In this document: positions 53,142-62,833 of the stretch, in pieces
Numbering within the stretch: position 1 is the first letter of the stretch
How the letters are laid out: each line of letters starts with the position of its first letter
Source of the DNA: Methyloligella sp. GL2
GTDB lineage: Bacteria; Pseudomonadota; Alphaproteobacteria; Rhizobiales; Methyloligellaceae
Assembly (NCBI RefSeq): GCF_013341275.1
Contig: NZ_CP054476.1
Location: 881,501-945,500, forward strand
Direction of reading: 5' to 3'
Length of the DNA: 64,000 nt
The notes under the pieces: generated by a model
Told to the model about the DNA's origin: nothing
What the model saw: the letters and a program-made list of their open reading frames with translations, nothing else
Databases searched by the model: none
Position numbers and translations under genes: made by a program

Positions 53142-54812
53142 TTGCCGCGTCCTCTTCATCCCAGCGCAGCGGGCGCTCTCGCGATCGCCCTGCTCCTCAG
53201 CGCACCTATGCCTTCGACCGCCCAAACGGCCGATTCCGTCGCTTTGCGGGGGGCGGTTGGGGTCGAGACCGCCGATGCGGGCGAGGAGCTCGGTTCGCGG
53301 CGGGATACGCCTTTTGGTGCCGCGCCCTCGGCGGCGACATATCCACAGCCTGTTGCAAATCCCGATGCGCTTTCCGGCGCTGGCAGCGCCCCGCCGCCCT
53401 CCAACCAGGCCCTGAACTCCGGTCTCGGCGATGTCGGCGAGGTGCGCACCGGCCCGCCGCTCGGCGGGATGGGCGACGAGACGGGCGGCCAGCAACAGCC
53501 GCAAGCGGCGGGCGAGAACCCGTTTGGCGACCGGCAGACGCCGTTTCCCGGCGGCGGGACGACCCGTTCGGAAGCCGACCGGATCCTGCAATCGGCGGCG
53601 CAGCGGGCGACCGGCCGGCGCGAGGCGCCGCCGCTTTCGCCTTTGGCGCCGGCGGCGGGTGAGGTCTCGTTCGACCCTTACGCGCCGATCGGCACGCGGA
53701 TCGGCAGCTTCCTGCTCTATTCGGAGCTCACCTCCAACATCATCACCACCGACAACGTGTTCGCCACGCGCGGCGATCAGCGTTCCGATTGGGGGCCGGA
53801 GCTGAAGCCGGATATCCGGCTGGAGTCCAACTGGAGCCGCCACTTCCTGTCGTTCAACGTCAATGCGACGCGGAGCTGGTATCAGAACTATCCCAGCGAA
53901 GACACCAAGGATCTTCAGGGACTGCTCAAGGGGCGGATCGATATCCGCAGCCGCACCAATCTCGCCTTCGAGCTGGAGAAGAGCAAATCTCAGGACGGGC
54001 GCAATGCGGAGGATCTGCCCGACGCCAATGTGGCGCGCAGCGATCTCGACGAGCAGCATGCGAGCCTTGCTCTCGACCACCGCTTCAACCGGCTCACCTC
54101 AACGGTGACCGGTACCGCCACCCAATACGACTATAACGATGTGATCCTGCTGAGCGGGACCTCGGCGGCGGCGGACGACCGGGATTATCTGGAGCGGGAG
54201 CTGAGGCTGCGCAACGCCTATGAACTGCAGCCCGACCTCACGCTGTTCGTGGATACGGCGATCAACGACCGCGACTACACCCAAGGCAGGTCGACGTCGG
54301 GCGGCTTCCTGCGTGGTTCCGACGGCTATCGGCTTCTGTCGGGGGCGGCGTTTCGCGTCGGCGGCAAGATCAGCGGCGAGATCGGCCTCGGCTACGGCAA
54401 GCAGACGCCGGTCGACAACCGGCTGACCGAGGTGTCCGGGTTCCTGTTCGATGCCGATGTGCTGTGGCAAGTCACCGGGCTCACCGCGTTGAGCTTCCAG
54501 GCGCGCACCGATCTGAACGAGACTTCGGCGAGCGATGCGTCCGGCGTGTTCAGCCGCTTCTTCGGCGCGACGCTGACTCATAACCTGCGGGACAATATCA
54601 TTCTCGGCGGCTATGTGAGCTACGACACGGCGGACTATATCGGCCAGAATCTGACCGATGACCGTTACCGCGAAGGCGTCACGGCCGAATATCTGTTCAA
54701 CCGCAACATGGCGCTGGTCGCCGCCTACGAACACACCAACTATGTCAGCTCGAGCAGCACCGGCGATTACGAGGCAAACGAGGTGACGGTCGGGATGCGG
54801 CTGCGGAAGTGA
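53142..54812 (+). CDS. outer-membrane beta-barrel protein (putative polysaccharide-associated barrel)
   Basis: About 556 residues. Signal sequence (GALAIALLLSAPMPSTAQ), then a disordered Gly/Pro/Gln-rich part to about residue 180, then a barrel from SFDPYAPIGTRIGSFLLYSE to the C-terminal VTVGMRLRK. The barrel resembles the BBP2-type putative porins of alphaproteobacterial exopolysaccharide regions. The TTG at 53142 is chosen because AGGG lies 7 bases upstream; no ATG gives a signal peptide. It is divergent from kdsD across 190 bases. Function in polysaccharide export is inference. Confidence 0.82.
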   Translation: MPRPLHPSAAGALAIALLLSAPMPSTAQTADSVALRGAVGVETADAGEELGSRRDTPFGAAPSAATYPQPVANPDALSGAGSAPPPSNQALNSGLGDVGEVRTGPPLGGMGDETGGQQQPQAAGENPFGDRQTPFPGGGTTRSEADRILQSAAQRATGRREAPPLSPLAPAAGEVSFDPYAPIGTRIGSFLLYSELTSNIITTDNVFATRGDQRSDWGPELKPDIRLESNWSRHFLSFNVNATRSWYQNYPSEDTKDLQGLLKGRIDIRSRTNLAFELEKSKSQDGRNAEDLPDANVARSDLDEQHASLALDHRFNRLTSTVTGTATQYDYNDVILLSGTSAAADDRDYLERELRLRNAYELQPDLTLFVDTAINDRDYTQGRSTSGGFLRGSDGYRLLSGAAFRVGGKISGEIGLGYGKQTPVDNRLTEVSGFLFDADVLWQVTGLTALSFQARTDLNETSASDASGVFSRFFGATLTHNLRDNIILGGYVSYDTADYIGQNLTDDRYREGVTAEYLFNRNMALVAAYEHTNYVSSSSTGDYEANEVTVGMRLRK

Positions 54813-54825
54813 GCGGTGCGCGCGC

Positions 54826-55076
54826 CGTCATCCTTCGAGGCGCGCAAGCGCGCACCTCAGGATGACGATCTTCGTTTCACGGATCGCTAAGGGGTGAGTA
54901 TTCCCCTCCTTCGTCATTGCCGGGCTTGACTTGAGCCTGCGCCCGGGCTGGCAGAGCCGGACCCGGGTGGCAATCCATGCCGTTTCGGTTCGGCAAATTC
55001 GGAGCTTACTTCTCGCTATTGCGCCGGCTGCACGGTCACGGCATGGACCCCCGGATCAAGTCCGGGGGTGACGAAG
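54826..55076. repeat. intergenic region filled with three different palindromic repeats
   Basis: The 311-base gap holds no gene. It contains CGTCATCCTTCGAGGCGCGC with its inverted partner ending GATGACG (54826-54867); a longer imperfect inverted repeat with TTGCCGGGC and GCCCGGGCT near 54914-54977; and a perfect 9-bp hairpin ACCCCCGGA / TCCGGGGGT (55047-55069). All look like dispersed short repeats of alphaproteobacterial genomes. No terminator T-tract is seen. Confidence 0.8.
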
Positions 55077-55123
55077 CAAGGGGCTGAAGTCGACGCCGCT
55101 AAAGGGGACGCGAAGTCCCAGCC

Positions 55124-55999
55124 CTAATCCAGCAGCTTCAGGATCTCCGCCGTGAAGGCCTCCTTGAGATCCGGCCGGTCCAGCCCGTAAGCCACATTGG
55201 CGGCAAGGAAGCCGATCTTGGAGCCGCAGTCATAGGTGGTGCCTTCGCACTTCACCGCGTGGAAGGGCTGGCTCTCGAGCAGCTTCAGCATGGCGTCGGT
55301 GATCTGGATCTCGCCGCCGGCGCCGGTCTCGTGTCCCGACAGGATGTCGAAGATCTCCGGCTGCAGGATATAGCGGCCGAGAATGCTCAAATTGGAGGGG
55401 GCCTCTTCCGGCTTCGGCTTCTCCACCATGCCGTCGACCGGGAAGACGTCGCCGTCGCCTTCGCCGACGCTCAAGATGCCGTAGCTGGAGACGGCGTCGC
55501 CCGGCACTTCCTCCACGGCGAGGATGTTGCCGCCATAGGTGTCGTAGACGTCGAGCATCTGGGCGAGGCAGCCCTTGCCTTCCGCTTTTACCAGCACGTC
55601 GGGCAGCACCACGGCGAAGGGCTCGGCACCGACGATCTCGCGGGCGCACCAGACGGCATGGCCGAGGCCAAGCGCATCTTGCTGCCGGGTGAAGCTGGTG
55701 GTGCCGGCATGGGGCAGATCCTCCTGCAGCACGGCCAGGGCCTCGGTCTTGCCGCGGGCGGCGAGCACTTCCTCCAGCTCGTATTGCCGGTCGAAATGGT
55801 CCTCGATGACCCCTTTGTTGCGTCCGGTGACGAAGATCAGATGCTCGATGCCGGCGTCTTTCGCCTCGTCGACCACATGCTGAATCAGCGGCCGGTCGAC
55901 AACGGTGAGCATCTCCTTGGGCATGGCTTTGGTGGCAGGCAAAAAACGCGTGCCGAGACCGGCCACGGGGAAGACAGCCTTGCGGACGGGGGCGTTCAT
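55124..55999 (-). CDS. galU: UTP-glucose-1-phosphate uridylyltransferase GalU
   Basis: A 291-residue GalU, which makes UDP-glucose from UTP and glucose-1-phosphate. The nucleotide-binding start KAVFPVAGLGTRFLPATKAM is followed by the block PKEML, then LGLGHAVWCAREIVG and the sugar-site FAVVLPDVLV. GAGG lies 6 bases before the ATG. It is divergent from galE with about 115 bases between the starts; the two together supply UDP-glucose and UDP-galactose for surface polysaccharides. Confidence 0.96.
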   Translation of the reverse strand: MNAPVRKAVFPVAGLGTRFLPATKAMPKEMLTVVDRPLIQHVVDEAKDAGIEHLIFVTGRNKGVIEDHFDRQYELEEVLAARGKTEALAVLQEDLPHAGTTSFTRQQDALGLGHAVWCAREIVGAEPFAVVLPDVLVKAEGKGCLAQMLDVYDTYGGNILAVEEVPGDAVSSYGILSVGEGDGDVFPVDGMVEKPKPEEAPSNLSILGRYILQPEIFDILSGHETGAGGEIQITDAMLKLLESQPFHAVKCEGTTYDCGSKIGFLAANVAYGLDRPDLKEAFTAEILKLLD

Positions 56000-56114
56000 T
56001 CAGTCCTCGTTAGGGTTAAGGGAAGGAACATTTGGCGAGTTGGCTCGACGTTACCGCCCTTCAACCGGTTTTGCGATAGCAAGAGGCGGGATTATCGGTC
56101 GAGGATCTACCAGC

Positions 56115-57107
56115 GTGAGCGTACTTGTCACCGGCGGCGCCGGCTATATCGGCAGCCATATGGTTCTGGCCCTGCTCGATGCAGGGGAAGAGGTGGTGGT
56201 TCTCGACAATCTATCGACCGGGTTTCGCTGGGCGGTGACACCGCCGGCGCAGCTTATGGTTGGCGATATTGGCGATTCTGAGCTGGTTCGGCATCTGATC
56301 CGCGAAGAGAAGGTAGAAGCGATCGTCCATTTCGCCGGTTCCATCGTGGTGCCGGAATCGGTCTCCAATCCCCTCGGCTACTATCTCAACAACACCTGTA
56401 AATCGCGCGCGCTGCTCGAATGCGCTGTGGACGAAGGAGTGAAGAATTTCATCTTCTCCTCGACCGCCGCGGTCTACGGCATGCCGGAGAAAAATCCGGT
56501 CGCCGAGGATGCGCCGCTGGCGCCGATCTCGCCTTACGGCAGCTCCAAGCTGATGACCGAGACCATGCTGAAGGATACCAGCTTCGCCCATGATCTCCGC
56601 TATGTGGCGCTGCGCTATTTCAACGTTGCGGGCGCCGATCCGGCCAAGCGGGCGGGCCAATCGACGCCTAACGCCACCCATCTGATCAAGGTCGCGGTGC
56701 AGGCGGCGCTCGGCATGCGGCATGGCATGGAGGTGTTCGGCACCGATTACGACACCCCCGACGGCACCTGCATGCGCGACTTCATCCACGTCACCGATCT
56801 GGTCGCGGCGCATCTGGCGGCGCTGCGCTACTTACGCGAGGGCGGAGAGAGCCAGGTGCTGAATTGCGGCTACGGCAAGGGGTTCTCGGTGCTTGAGGTG
56901 ATCGAGGCGGTGAAGCGCATTTCGGGGCGCGATTTTCCGGTGAAGATGAGTCCGCGGCGGCCCGGCGATCCGGCGATGATCATCGCCGGTGCCGCGAAGA
57001 TCGGCGAGGTTCTGGGCTGGCAGCCGAAACATGCCGATCTCGACGAGATCGTGGAGGATGCGCTGAATTGGGAGCAGCGGCTGACGGAAATCCGCGCCGC
57101 TTCTTAG
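56115..57107 (+). CDS. galE: UDP-glucose 4-epimerase GalE
   Basis: A 330-residue short-chain epimerase that interconverts UDP-glucose and UDP-galactose with bound NAD. NAD motif VLVTGGAGYIGSHMVLALLD, the Ser in FSSTAAVYGMPEKNP, the catalytic Tyr and Lys in SPYGSSKLMTETML, and RYFNVAGADP are present. The GTG at 56115 is used because it begins the NAD motif; longer upstream frames overlap galU and lack support. Confidence 0.95.
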   Translation: MSVLVTGGAGYIGSHMVLALLDAGEEVVVLDNLSTGFRWAVTPPAQLMVGDIGDSELVRHLIREEKVEAIVHFAGSIVVPESVSNPLGYYLNNTCKSRALLECAVDEGVKNFIFSSTAAVYGMPEKNPVAEDAPLAPISPYGSSKLMTETMLKDTSFAHDLRYVALRYFNVAGADPAKRAGQSTPNATHLIKVAVQAALGMRHGMEVFGTDYDTPDGTCMRDFIHVTDLVAAHLAALRYLREGGESQVLNCGYGKGFSVLEVIEAVKRISGRDFPVKMSPRRPGDPAMIIAGAAKIGEVLGWQPKHADLDEIVEDALNWEQRLTEIRAAS

Positions 57108-57184
57108 GGCGCCTTTTTCCGTCTTTCCCTCCAGGTGACCTTTCGCCTTTTCAGCGTCAAAGCTGCCCGGCACACTCTCACCCC

Positions 57185-58492
57185 ATGAGAATCACCCGTC
57201 TTGCCGCCGGGCTCGCTTTGAGCCTCGCCGTTCTTTTGCTTTGCCTGACGCCGGCGCGCGCCGATTCCGTTTCCGCCTATCGGGCCGCGGTGGACAAGGA
57301 ATTTGCCGCCTGGATCGCGGCGCGCTGGCCGGAGGCGGAAGCTGCCGGCGTCTCGCGCCAGACTTTCGAGACCCAGACCCGCGGGCTGAAATTCGATTGG
57401 GATTTGCCGCATCTTTCCTTGCCCGATCCCGCCTATGCCGGCGGGCCGGCTCTACCGCAATCGATGAAGCCGAAAGCGCCGCGGCACCAGCCGGAATTCG
57501 ATTCCCCGGGCCGGTATTTCTCCGCCAACAATCTCAATGCGCTGGCCTCGCAAGGACGGGCGAAATACGCCCAATACAAGGATGTGCTGGCGGCGGTGCA
57601 GCAACGCTTCGGCGTGCCGGCCAGCATCATCGTCGCCATTTGGGGCCGCGAGACGGGGTATGGCGGGGTGCGGCTGCCATACGATGCGCTCTCGGCCATC
57701 GCTACCCAGGGCTTCGCGGGCATGCGCAAGGACGTCTTCACCAAGGAGTTCGTGCTGGCGCTGAAAGTGCTGCAATACGGCCATGTCTCACGCGCCGAGA
57801 TGCGCAGCTCCTGGGCCGGGGCGATGGGGCATACGCAATTCCTGCCCAGCGATTTCCTGCGCTATTCCATCGATTTCGACGGCGACGGGGCGGCGGATAT
57901 CTGGAACTCGACGGCGGACGCGCTGGCTTCCACCGGCAACTCCTTGCGCGACCACGGCTGGATCGCCAGCCAGGCCTGGGGCTATGAGGTGAGTCTGCCG
58001 AAGGGCTTTGACTGCACCTTGCAGGGGCCGGACAAGGCGCGGCCGTTTTCCGATTGGATCAAGCTTGGCATCGTCCGGGTGAAGGGGCGGCAATTCAAAC
58101 CGGAGACGCTGGACGATAGCGGCTTCCTGGTGCTGCCTGCCGGGATGAAGGGACCGGCTTTTCTCGTCACCGAGAATTTCTCGGTGCTGAAGAAGTACAA
58201 CAACTCCGATGTCTATGCGCTCTTCGTCGGACATCTGGCCGATATGATCGCCTATAACTCGCCTGCGAATTTCGTCGGCGCCTGGCTGCCGGTGGAGCGT
58301 TTCACCCGGCCGCGCATCCTGGATTTCCAGAAAGTGCTGGTCTCGCGCTACGGTTACGATGTCGGCAAGGTGGACGGGCTGGTCGGCTTCAAGACCCGCC
58401 AGGCGATCGGCCTGTACGAGAAACGGATCGGCGCGCCACTCACCTGCTATCCGAGCGAGAAGATCGTCGCCTCGGTGCTTGCCCAGCGATAA
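57185..58492 (+). CDS. lytic murein transglycosylase, MltB type (first of two)
   Basis: A 435-residue lytic transglycosylase that cleaves the glycan strands of peptidoglycan to anhydro-muropeptides. The signal peptide ends LTPARADS. The MltB/SLT_2 catalytic Glu is in IVAIWGRETGYGGVRLPYDA; the second block is SSWAGAMGHTQFLPSDFLRY with the calcium-like DFDGDGAADIW. A C-terminal peptidoglycan-binding domain has YGYDVGKVDGLVGFKTRQAI. The ATG at 57185 opens the signal peptide. It is paired with a close relative 56 bases downstream. Confidence 0.95.
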   Translation: MRITRLAAGLALSLAVLLLCLTPARADSVSAYRAAVDKEFAAWIAARWPEAEAAGVSRQTFETQTRGLKFDWDLPHLSLPDPAYAGGPALPQSMKPKAPRHQPEFDSPGRYFSANNLNALASQGRAKYAQYKDVLAAVQQRFGVPASIIVAIWGRETGYGGVRLPYDALSAIATQGFAGMRKDVFTKEFVLALKVLQYGHVSRAEMRSSWAGAMGHTQFLPSDFLRYSIDFDGDGAADIWNSTADALASTGNSLRDHGWIASQAWGYEVSLPKGFDCTLQGPDKARPFSDWIKLGIVRVKGRQFKPETLDDSGFLVLPAGMKGPAFLVTENFSVLKKYNNSDVYALFVGHLADMIAYNSPANFVGAWLPVERFTRPRILDFQKVLVSRYGYDVGKVDGLVGFKTRQAIGLYEKRIGAPLTCYPSEKIVASVLAQR

Positions 58493-58548
58493 GCGCCAAT
58501 GACCATGGTTGCCTAGGTTTTGCCCGCAGCCATTGTTAGAATCCCGGC

Positions 58549-59805
58549 ATGCGAATCAATTTCGGCATGGGCAGAATGCGCCCGGTGCAAAAGAATCTTC
58601 GGCGTGCCGCGCTTGCATTGGCGCTGCCGCTCCTGGTGCTCGGTGCGGTTGCGGGATACGCGCCGCGGGCGGAGGCGGCCAGCTTCCAAGCCTGGGTGGA
58701 GAGCTTCTGGCCAACGGCGCGGGCCGCCGGCATCCGCCGCGACGTCTATGAACGCGCCTTCCGCGGCCTGACCCCCGATCCGGAAGTGATCGAGGCGGCC
58801 AATTATCAGCCGGAATATAAGCGCCCCGTCGGCGAATATATCGACCGGGCGGTCTCCGATAAGCGGCTGGAGACGGGCCAGCGGGTGCTGGTCGAATATA
58901 AGCCGCTGCTCGATGCGGTGGAGAACCGCTATGGCGTCGACCGTCATATCGTCGTTGCCATCTGGGCGATCGAATCCAATTACGGCGAGAATCCCGGCGA
59001 CGATAACGTGATCCGCTCGCTGGCGACGCTGGCCTACCGTAATACGAAGGCGAAATTCGCCCGGCAGCAGCTGATCGCGGCGCTGAAGATCCTGCAGCGC
59101 GGCGATATCGATCTGGCGCATATGAACGGCTCCTGGGCCGGGGCCATGGGTCATACCCAGTTCATTCCCACCACTTACGAGGCCTATGCCGTCGATTTCG
59201 ACGGGGACGGGCGGCGCAATATCTGGGGCAGCCTGCCCGATGCGCTGGGCTCCACCGCCCATTACCTGAAAGTCTCAGGCTGGCGGCCGGGCGAGACCTG
59301 GGGCTATGAGGTGCAGGTGCCGCGCGGCTTCAACACCAAGGCTTACGGGCTGAAAAGCTACAAGACCCTGGCGCAATGGCAGCGCATGGGGGTGCGGCGG
59401 GTGAGCGGGGCGCCGTTCCCGCGGCCCAACGACAAGGCGGGCATGTTCGCGCCGGAGGGCACGAACGGGCCGATCTTCCTGGTGATCAACAATTTCCGCT
59501 CGATCCTGCGTTACAATCAGGCGCCGTCCTACGCGCTTGCCGTCGGGCATCTGGCGGACCGGCTGATGGGCTATGGCGAGTTCGCGCACCCCTGGCCGAC
59601 GGATGAGAACCATCTCTCCCTCGATCAGCGCAAGGAGCTGCAGGCGCGGCTGTTGAACGGCGGCTTCCTGGACGGCGATGTCGACGGGGTGATCGGGCCG
59701 GCGACGCTTTCGGCGGTGAAGGCCTATCAGCGCCAGAAGGGGCTCGCCGTGGACGGCTATCCGACCCTGACCCTGCTCAAGATGCTGCGGGCCGATTCAA
59801 CCTAA
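58549..59805 (+). CDS. lytic murein transglycosylase, MltB type (second of two)
   Basis: A 418-residue paralog of the preceding gene with the same domain order. Signal peptide (AALALALPLLVLGAVAGYAP). Catalytic Glu in IVVAIWAIESNYGENPG, then NGSWAGAMGHTQFIPTTYEA, DFDGDGRRNIW, and a C-terminal peptidoglycan-binding domain with GDVDGVIGPATLSAVKAYQR. Differences around the active site (AIESNYGEN versus GRETGYGGV) suggest separate substrate preferences. Tandem copies imply an old duplication. An ATG at 58567 is an alternative start. Confidence 0.95.
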   Translation: MRINFGMGRMRPVQKNLRRAALALALPLLVLGAVAGYAPRAEAASFQAWVESFWPTARAAGIRRDVYERAFRGLTPDPEVIEAANYQPEYKRPVGEYIDRAVSDKRLETGQRVLVEYKPLLDAVENRYGVDRHIVVAIWAIESNYGENPGDDNVIRSLATLAYRNTKAKFARQQLIAALKILQRGDIDLAHMNGSWAGAMGHTQFIPTTYEAYAVDFDGDGRRNIWGSLPDALGSTAHYLKVSGWRPGETWGYEVQVPRGFNTKAYGLKSYKTLAQWQRMGVRRVSGAPFPRPNDKAGMFAPEGTNGPIFLVINNFRSILRYNQAPSYALAVGHLADRLMGYGEFAHPWPTDENHLSLDQRKELQARLLNGGFLDGDVDGVIGPATLSAVKAYQRQKGLAVDGYPTLTLLKMLRADST

Positions 59806-59976
59806 GGTCGGCCCTCGATCGGATGCCCCTTCCGAGGTAATGGCGGCGGACCATATTCTTCATTCGGCCTTCTCAGGCACGTATTGTGAATAGAGTCTTC
59901 CCGGAACGCCGCCTATCTGCCAAAAACGTTCCAAAATGGGAATAACAGGGGGGCCAATTCGACGGTCCGATTGAGC

Positions 59977-61275
59977 ATGGTCAGTTTTGCGTCTCTATTT
60001 CTTACGGGCTTCTCGTTTTCGCCCCGCAGGCTTCGCCGTCTCGGCGTGGCGGGGCTGGTTTTGCTGCTGCCGGTTTTGGGCTTAGCTGGGATTTCCGGTT
60101 TTGCCGGTCTTGCCGCGGCGCAGAACAATGCCAGCTTCCAGCGCAGCTATATCGATCCCTTCCCGCGGGGCGATCGCTACCGTGTGCTGGTGCTCGGCGA
60201 CTCTCTCGGCGATGGGCTGTGGTCGGGGCTTTATCGCAGCTTCGACGAGGATAAGAACCTGGAGATCATCCGCCGCTCCAAGGTTTCCACCGGCTTCGTG
60301 CGCACCGATTACTACGACTGGAACAAGGCGCTTCCCGAAATCCTGGAGGATGAGGGCAAGGTGCAGATCGCCGTTGTGATGTTCGGCGCCAATGACGGCC
60401 AATCGATCCGGGAGAACGGCAAGTGGTACAAGCCGGGCACCGACGAATGGCGTGAGATCTACGGCAAGCGCGTCGAGACATTCCTGCGGACGCTGCGCGA
60501 GAACAATATCGCTACCTATTGGGTCGGCTTGCCGGTGATGCGCACCCAGGCGCAGAACCAGAATGCCGAGCTGATGAACGACATCTTCCGCGAGAAGGCG
60601 TTTATCTATGGCACCAAGTTCATCGAGACCTGGGCCGGCTTTACCGACGAGGCCGGGCGCTATAGCGCTTACGGGCCGGACATGACCGGGCAGACGCGGC
60701 GCTTGCGGGCCAATGATGGGGTGCATTTCACCCAGCGCGGCTATCTCAAGCTTGCGCATTTCGTCGGCAAGGAGATCCGCCGCGATCTCAGCCTGGCCAA
60801 AGAGGAGCGCAATATTCCGCTGGCCGGCAGCGCCGAGGAGCAGGCGCGGGTGATGGGCCGGAAAGTTTCCAAGGGGGCGGTCGATTCCGCCGGCCATGCC
60901 ATCTCCGTCGACGGGGCGCCGCTCGGCGATGAGAGCGAGCTGGCCGGGGAACAGGCGCCGAAGCTCGAGGAGAGCACGGTCGGGGGCGTGGCGCTGCTCC
61001 GGCCCGCCATGTCGGAGACGCTCGAGGCCGGGCGGGCTTTGATGCCGCAAGGGGCCGCGGCGGGGGTCGCCGACGGGGAGCGGATCGCAAGCGAGCTGGA
61101 TAGCGGGCTGATCGCGCTGGCCTCGATTTCGCCGATCAGCGATTTGTCGGTGGTCTCGTCCAAGCCGCGCCTGCCGCTGGCGGAGCGGCCGTATTACCGC
61201 GTGCTGGTGAAGGGCGAGCAGCTGCCGCCCAAGGATGGGCGGGCCGACGATTTCCGCTGGCCGCCGCAGCAATAG
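59977..61275 (+). CDS. SGNH/GDSL-type esterase, DUF459-like
   Basis: A 432-residue exported or membrane-anchored hydrolase. The hydrophobic N-terminus (VAGLVLLLPVLGLAGISGFA) precedes the SGNH domain: Ser in VLVLGDSLGDGLW, Asn in VMFGANDGQS, and Asp/His in RANDGVHFTQ. The 150-residue C-terminal part is low complexity. The family includes carbohydrate acetylesterases and acetyltransferases of the periplasm. It is followed 34 bases later by a second SGNH gene and then an MBOAT gene, which suggests O-acetyl transfer onto a glycan. The ATG at 59977 is preferred to the TTG at 59971. Confidence 0.88.
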   Translation: MVSFASLFLTGFSFSPRRLRRLGVAGLVLLLPVLGLAGISGFAGLAAAQNNASFQRSYIDPFPRGDRYRVLVLGDSLGDGLWSGLYRSFDEDKNLEIIRRSKVSTGFVRTDYYDWNKALPEILEDEGKVQIAVVMFGANDGQSIRENGKWYKPGTDEWREIYGKRVETFLRTLRENNIATYWVGLPVMRTQAQNQNAELMNDIFREKAFIYGTKFIETWAGFTDEAGRYSAYGPDMTGQTRRLRANDGVHFTQRGYLKLAHFVGKEIRRDLSLAKEERNIPLAGSAEEQARVMGRKVSKGAVDSAGHAISVDGAPLGDESELAGEQAPKLEESTVGGVALLRPAMSETLEAGRALMPQGAAAGVADGERIASELDSGLIALASISPISDLSVVSSKPRLPLAERPYYRVLVKGEQLPPKDGRADDFRWPPQQ

Positions 61276-61309
61276 GCGCGCCGAGCGCGCGGCCTCCAGG
61301 GGGGCTCCG

Positions 61310-62821
61310 ATGGATGCTCCGCAAGATCCAGGATCGAACGGGAAGCCCCGCCGCGGTGCGGGGCGCAGCCTGCGGCTTGCCGGGCTGATCGCCGCCTGTC
61401 TCGGGCTGGGGGCGATCGGGTTCTTTGCCGTGCATCTTCTGGTCGACGGGCCGGGCGATGAGGCCAGCTTCTGGCAAGGCGAAGACGGGGAGCAGGTCGA
61501 TGTCAGCGGCCTGCAGCCGCCGGAGCAGGTCAGCAGCAAGGCGAAGCGCAAGCGCGTTCCCGCCAAGCCCGATGGCTCGTTCTACGGCGATCTCCGCGCG
61601 CTGGAGACGGCGCCCTCCGGGGCGGGGCAAGCCGTGAGCGTGCTGCATCTTGGCGACAGCCATATCGCCGCCGACCGCATGACCGGTACGCTGCGCGATC
61701 TGCTGCAGGCGCGCTTCGGGAATGCCGGGCGCGGGCTGGTGATGCCGGGCTTTCCGTTTCCCTATTACAAAGCGCGCGGGGTGAGCTTCGAAAAAAGTGG
61801 CGACTGGACCGCGCTGAACAGCCTGAACGAGGACGGCGTCTATGGCGTCACCGGGGTGAGCCTGACGGCGTCGAAGCCGGACGCCAAGCTGACGCTGACA
61901 GCGGAGAAGCCGTTCGCCTCGGCCAGTGTGGAACTGCTCACCGGGCCGGGGCAGGGCAGCGCGATCGTCACGCAAGGGGACAGCCGGCAGAGCATCGCCA
62001 CGGGGAGCGAGAGCCGAGGCATCAAACGCGTGGCGCTGAAGGGCGGATCGTCCTTCTCCATCGCGCCGGCGGGGGACGGACCGGTAACGGTGCTGGGGCT
62101 TTCCACCGAAAGCGGCGCGCCGGGGCTGCGCTACGTCAATCTCGGCATTCCGGGCGCCTCGGCTTTGACCACGCGGCGCTGGGACAAGGCGCTGGTCAGG
62201 GACGATATCGCGGCTCTTAGTCCGCAGCTTATCGTGCTCGGCTACGGCACCAATGAAGGCTTCCAGGACGGGCTCGATCTCGATGCCTACGAGGCCACCT
62301 ATCGCGACCTTCTGGCGACGATCCGGCAGGCGGCCCCGAAGGCGACGATTTTGATCCTCGGGCCGCTGGATGGGGCGCGGATGCCGGGTTACGCCAAATA
62401 TGACGGGGCGCTGGAGGCGCCCTGCCGTCCGCTCAGCTCCGCCGAGCTGCAGAATTATCAGAGCTATGTCTCGGACAAGAGCGATGCGCTGGCGCGCTGG
62501 TTCCCGCCGCCCAAGCTCGCCGGGGTGCGGGCGCGGCTGAAGACGATCGCCGAGGAGACCGGCGCCGAGTATCTCGACCTCTCCGCCCCGATGGGCGGAC
62601 CGTGCGGCATTCATCGCTGGGCGCTCGCCGAGCCGCGCTTGGCGTTGCCCGATCATGTGCACTTAAGCGATCTGGGCTCGGAGAAGGTCGGACAAGCGGT
62701 GTTCGATACGCTGATGGCGGGCTACGAGACCTATAAGGCGATGCCCGCAAGCCCCGGCGCCAAGACCAGCGCGATCACCTCTGAGGACGGGGCGGCGCCC
62801 AGCCCCTCGGCCGAGAATTAG
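61310..62821 (+). CDS. membrane-anchored SGNH/GDSL hydrolase
   Basis: A 503-residue protein with an N-terminal membrane anchor (LAGLIAACLGLGAIGFFAVH) and a periplasmic SGNH domain. Blocks seen: Ser in VLHLGDSHIAADRMTG, Gly/Asn in VLGYGTNEGFQ, and Asp/His in ALPDHVHLSDLG. An internal insertion of about 150 residues lies between the first and second blocks. The ATG at 61310 follows AGGGGGG. It lies 34 bases after the first SGNH gene and 12 bases before the MBOAT gene, so an operon for O-acylation is likely (PatB-like role, inferred). Confidence 0.86.
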   Translation: MDAPQDPGSNGKPRRGAGRSLRLAGLIAACLGLGAIGFFAVHLLVDGPGDEASFWQGEDGEQVDVSGLQPPEQVSSKAKRKRVPAKPDGSFYGDLRALETAPSGAGQAVSVLHLGDSHIAADRMTGTLRDLLQARFGNAGRGLVMPGFPFPYYKARGVSFEKSGDWTALNSLNEDGVYGVTGVSLTASKPDAKLTLTAEKPFASASVELLTGPGQGSAIVTQGDSRQSIATGSESRGIKRVALKGGSSFSIAPAGDGPVTVLGLSTESGAPGLRYVNLGIPGASALTTRRWDKALVRDDIAALSPQLIVLGYGTNEGFQDGLDLDAYEATYRDLLATIRQAAPKATILILGPLDGARMPGYAKYDGALEAPCRPLSSAELQNYQSYVSDKSDALARWFPPPKLAGVRARLKTIAEETGAEYLDLSAPMGGPCGIHRWALAEPRLALPDHVHLSDLGSEKVGQAVFDTLMAGYETYKAMPASPGAKTSAITSEDGAAPSPSAEN

Positions 62822-62833
62822 AGGGCGCGCGCG

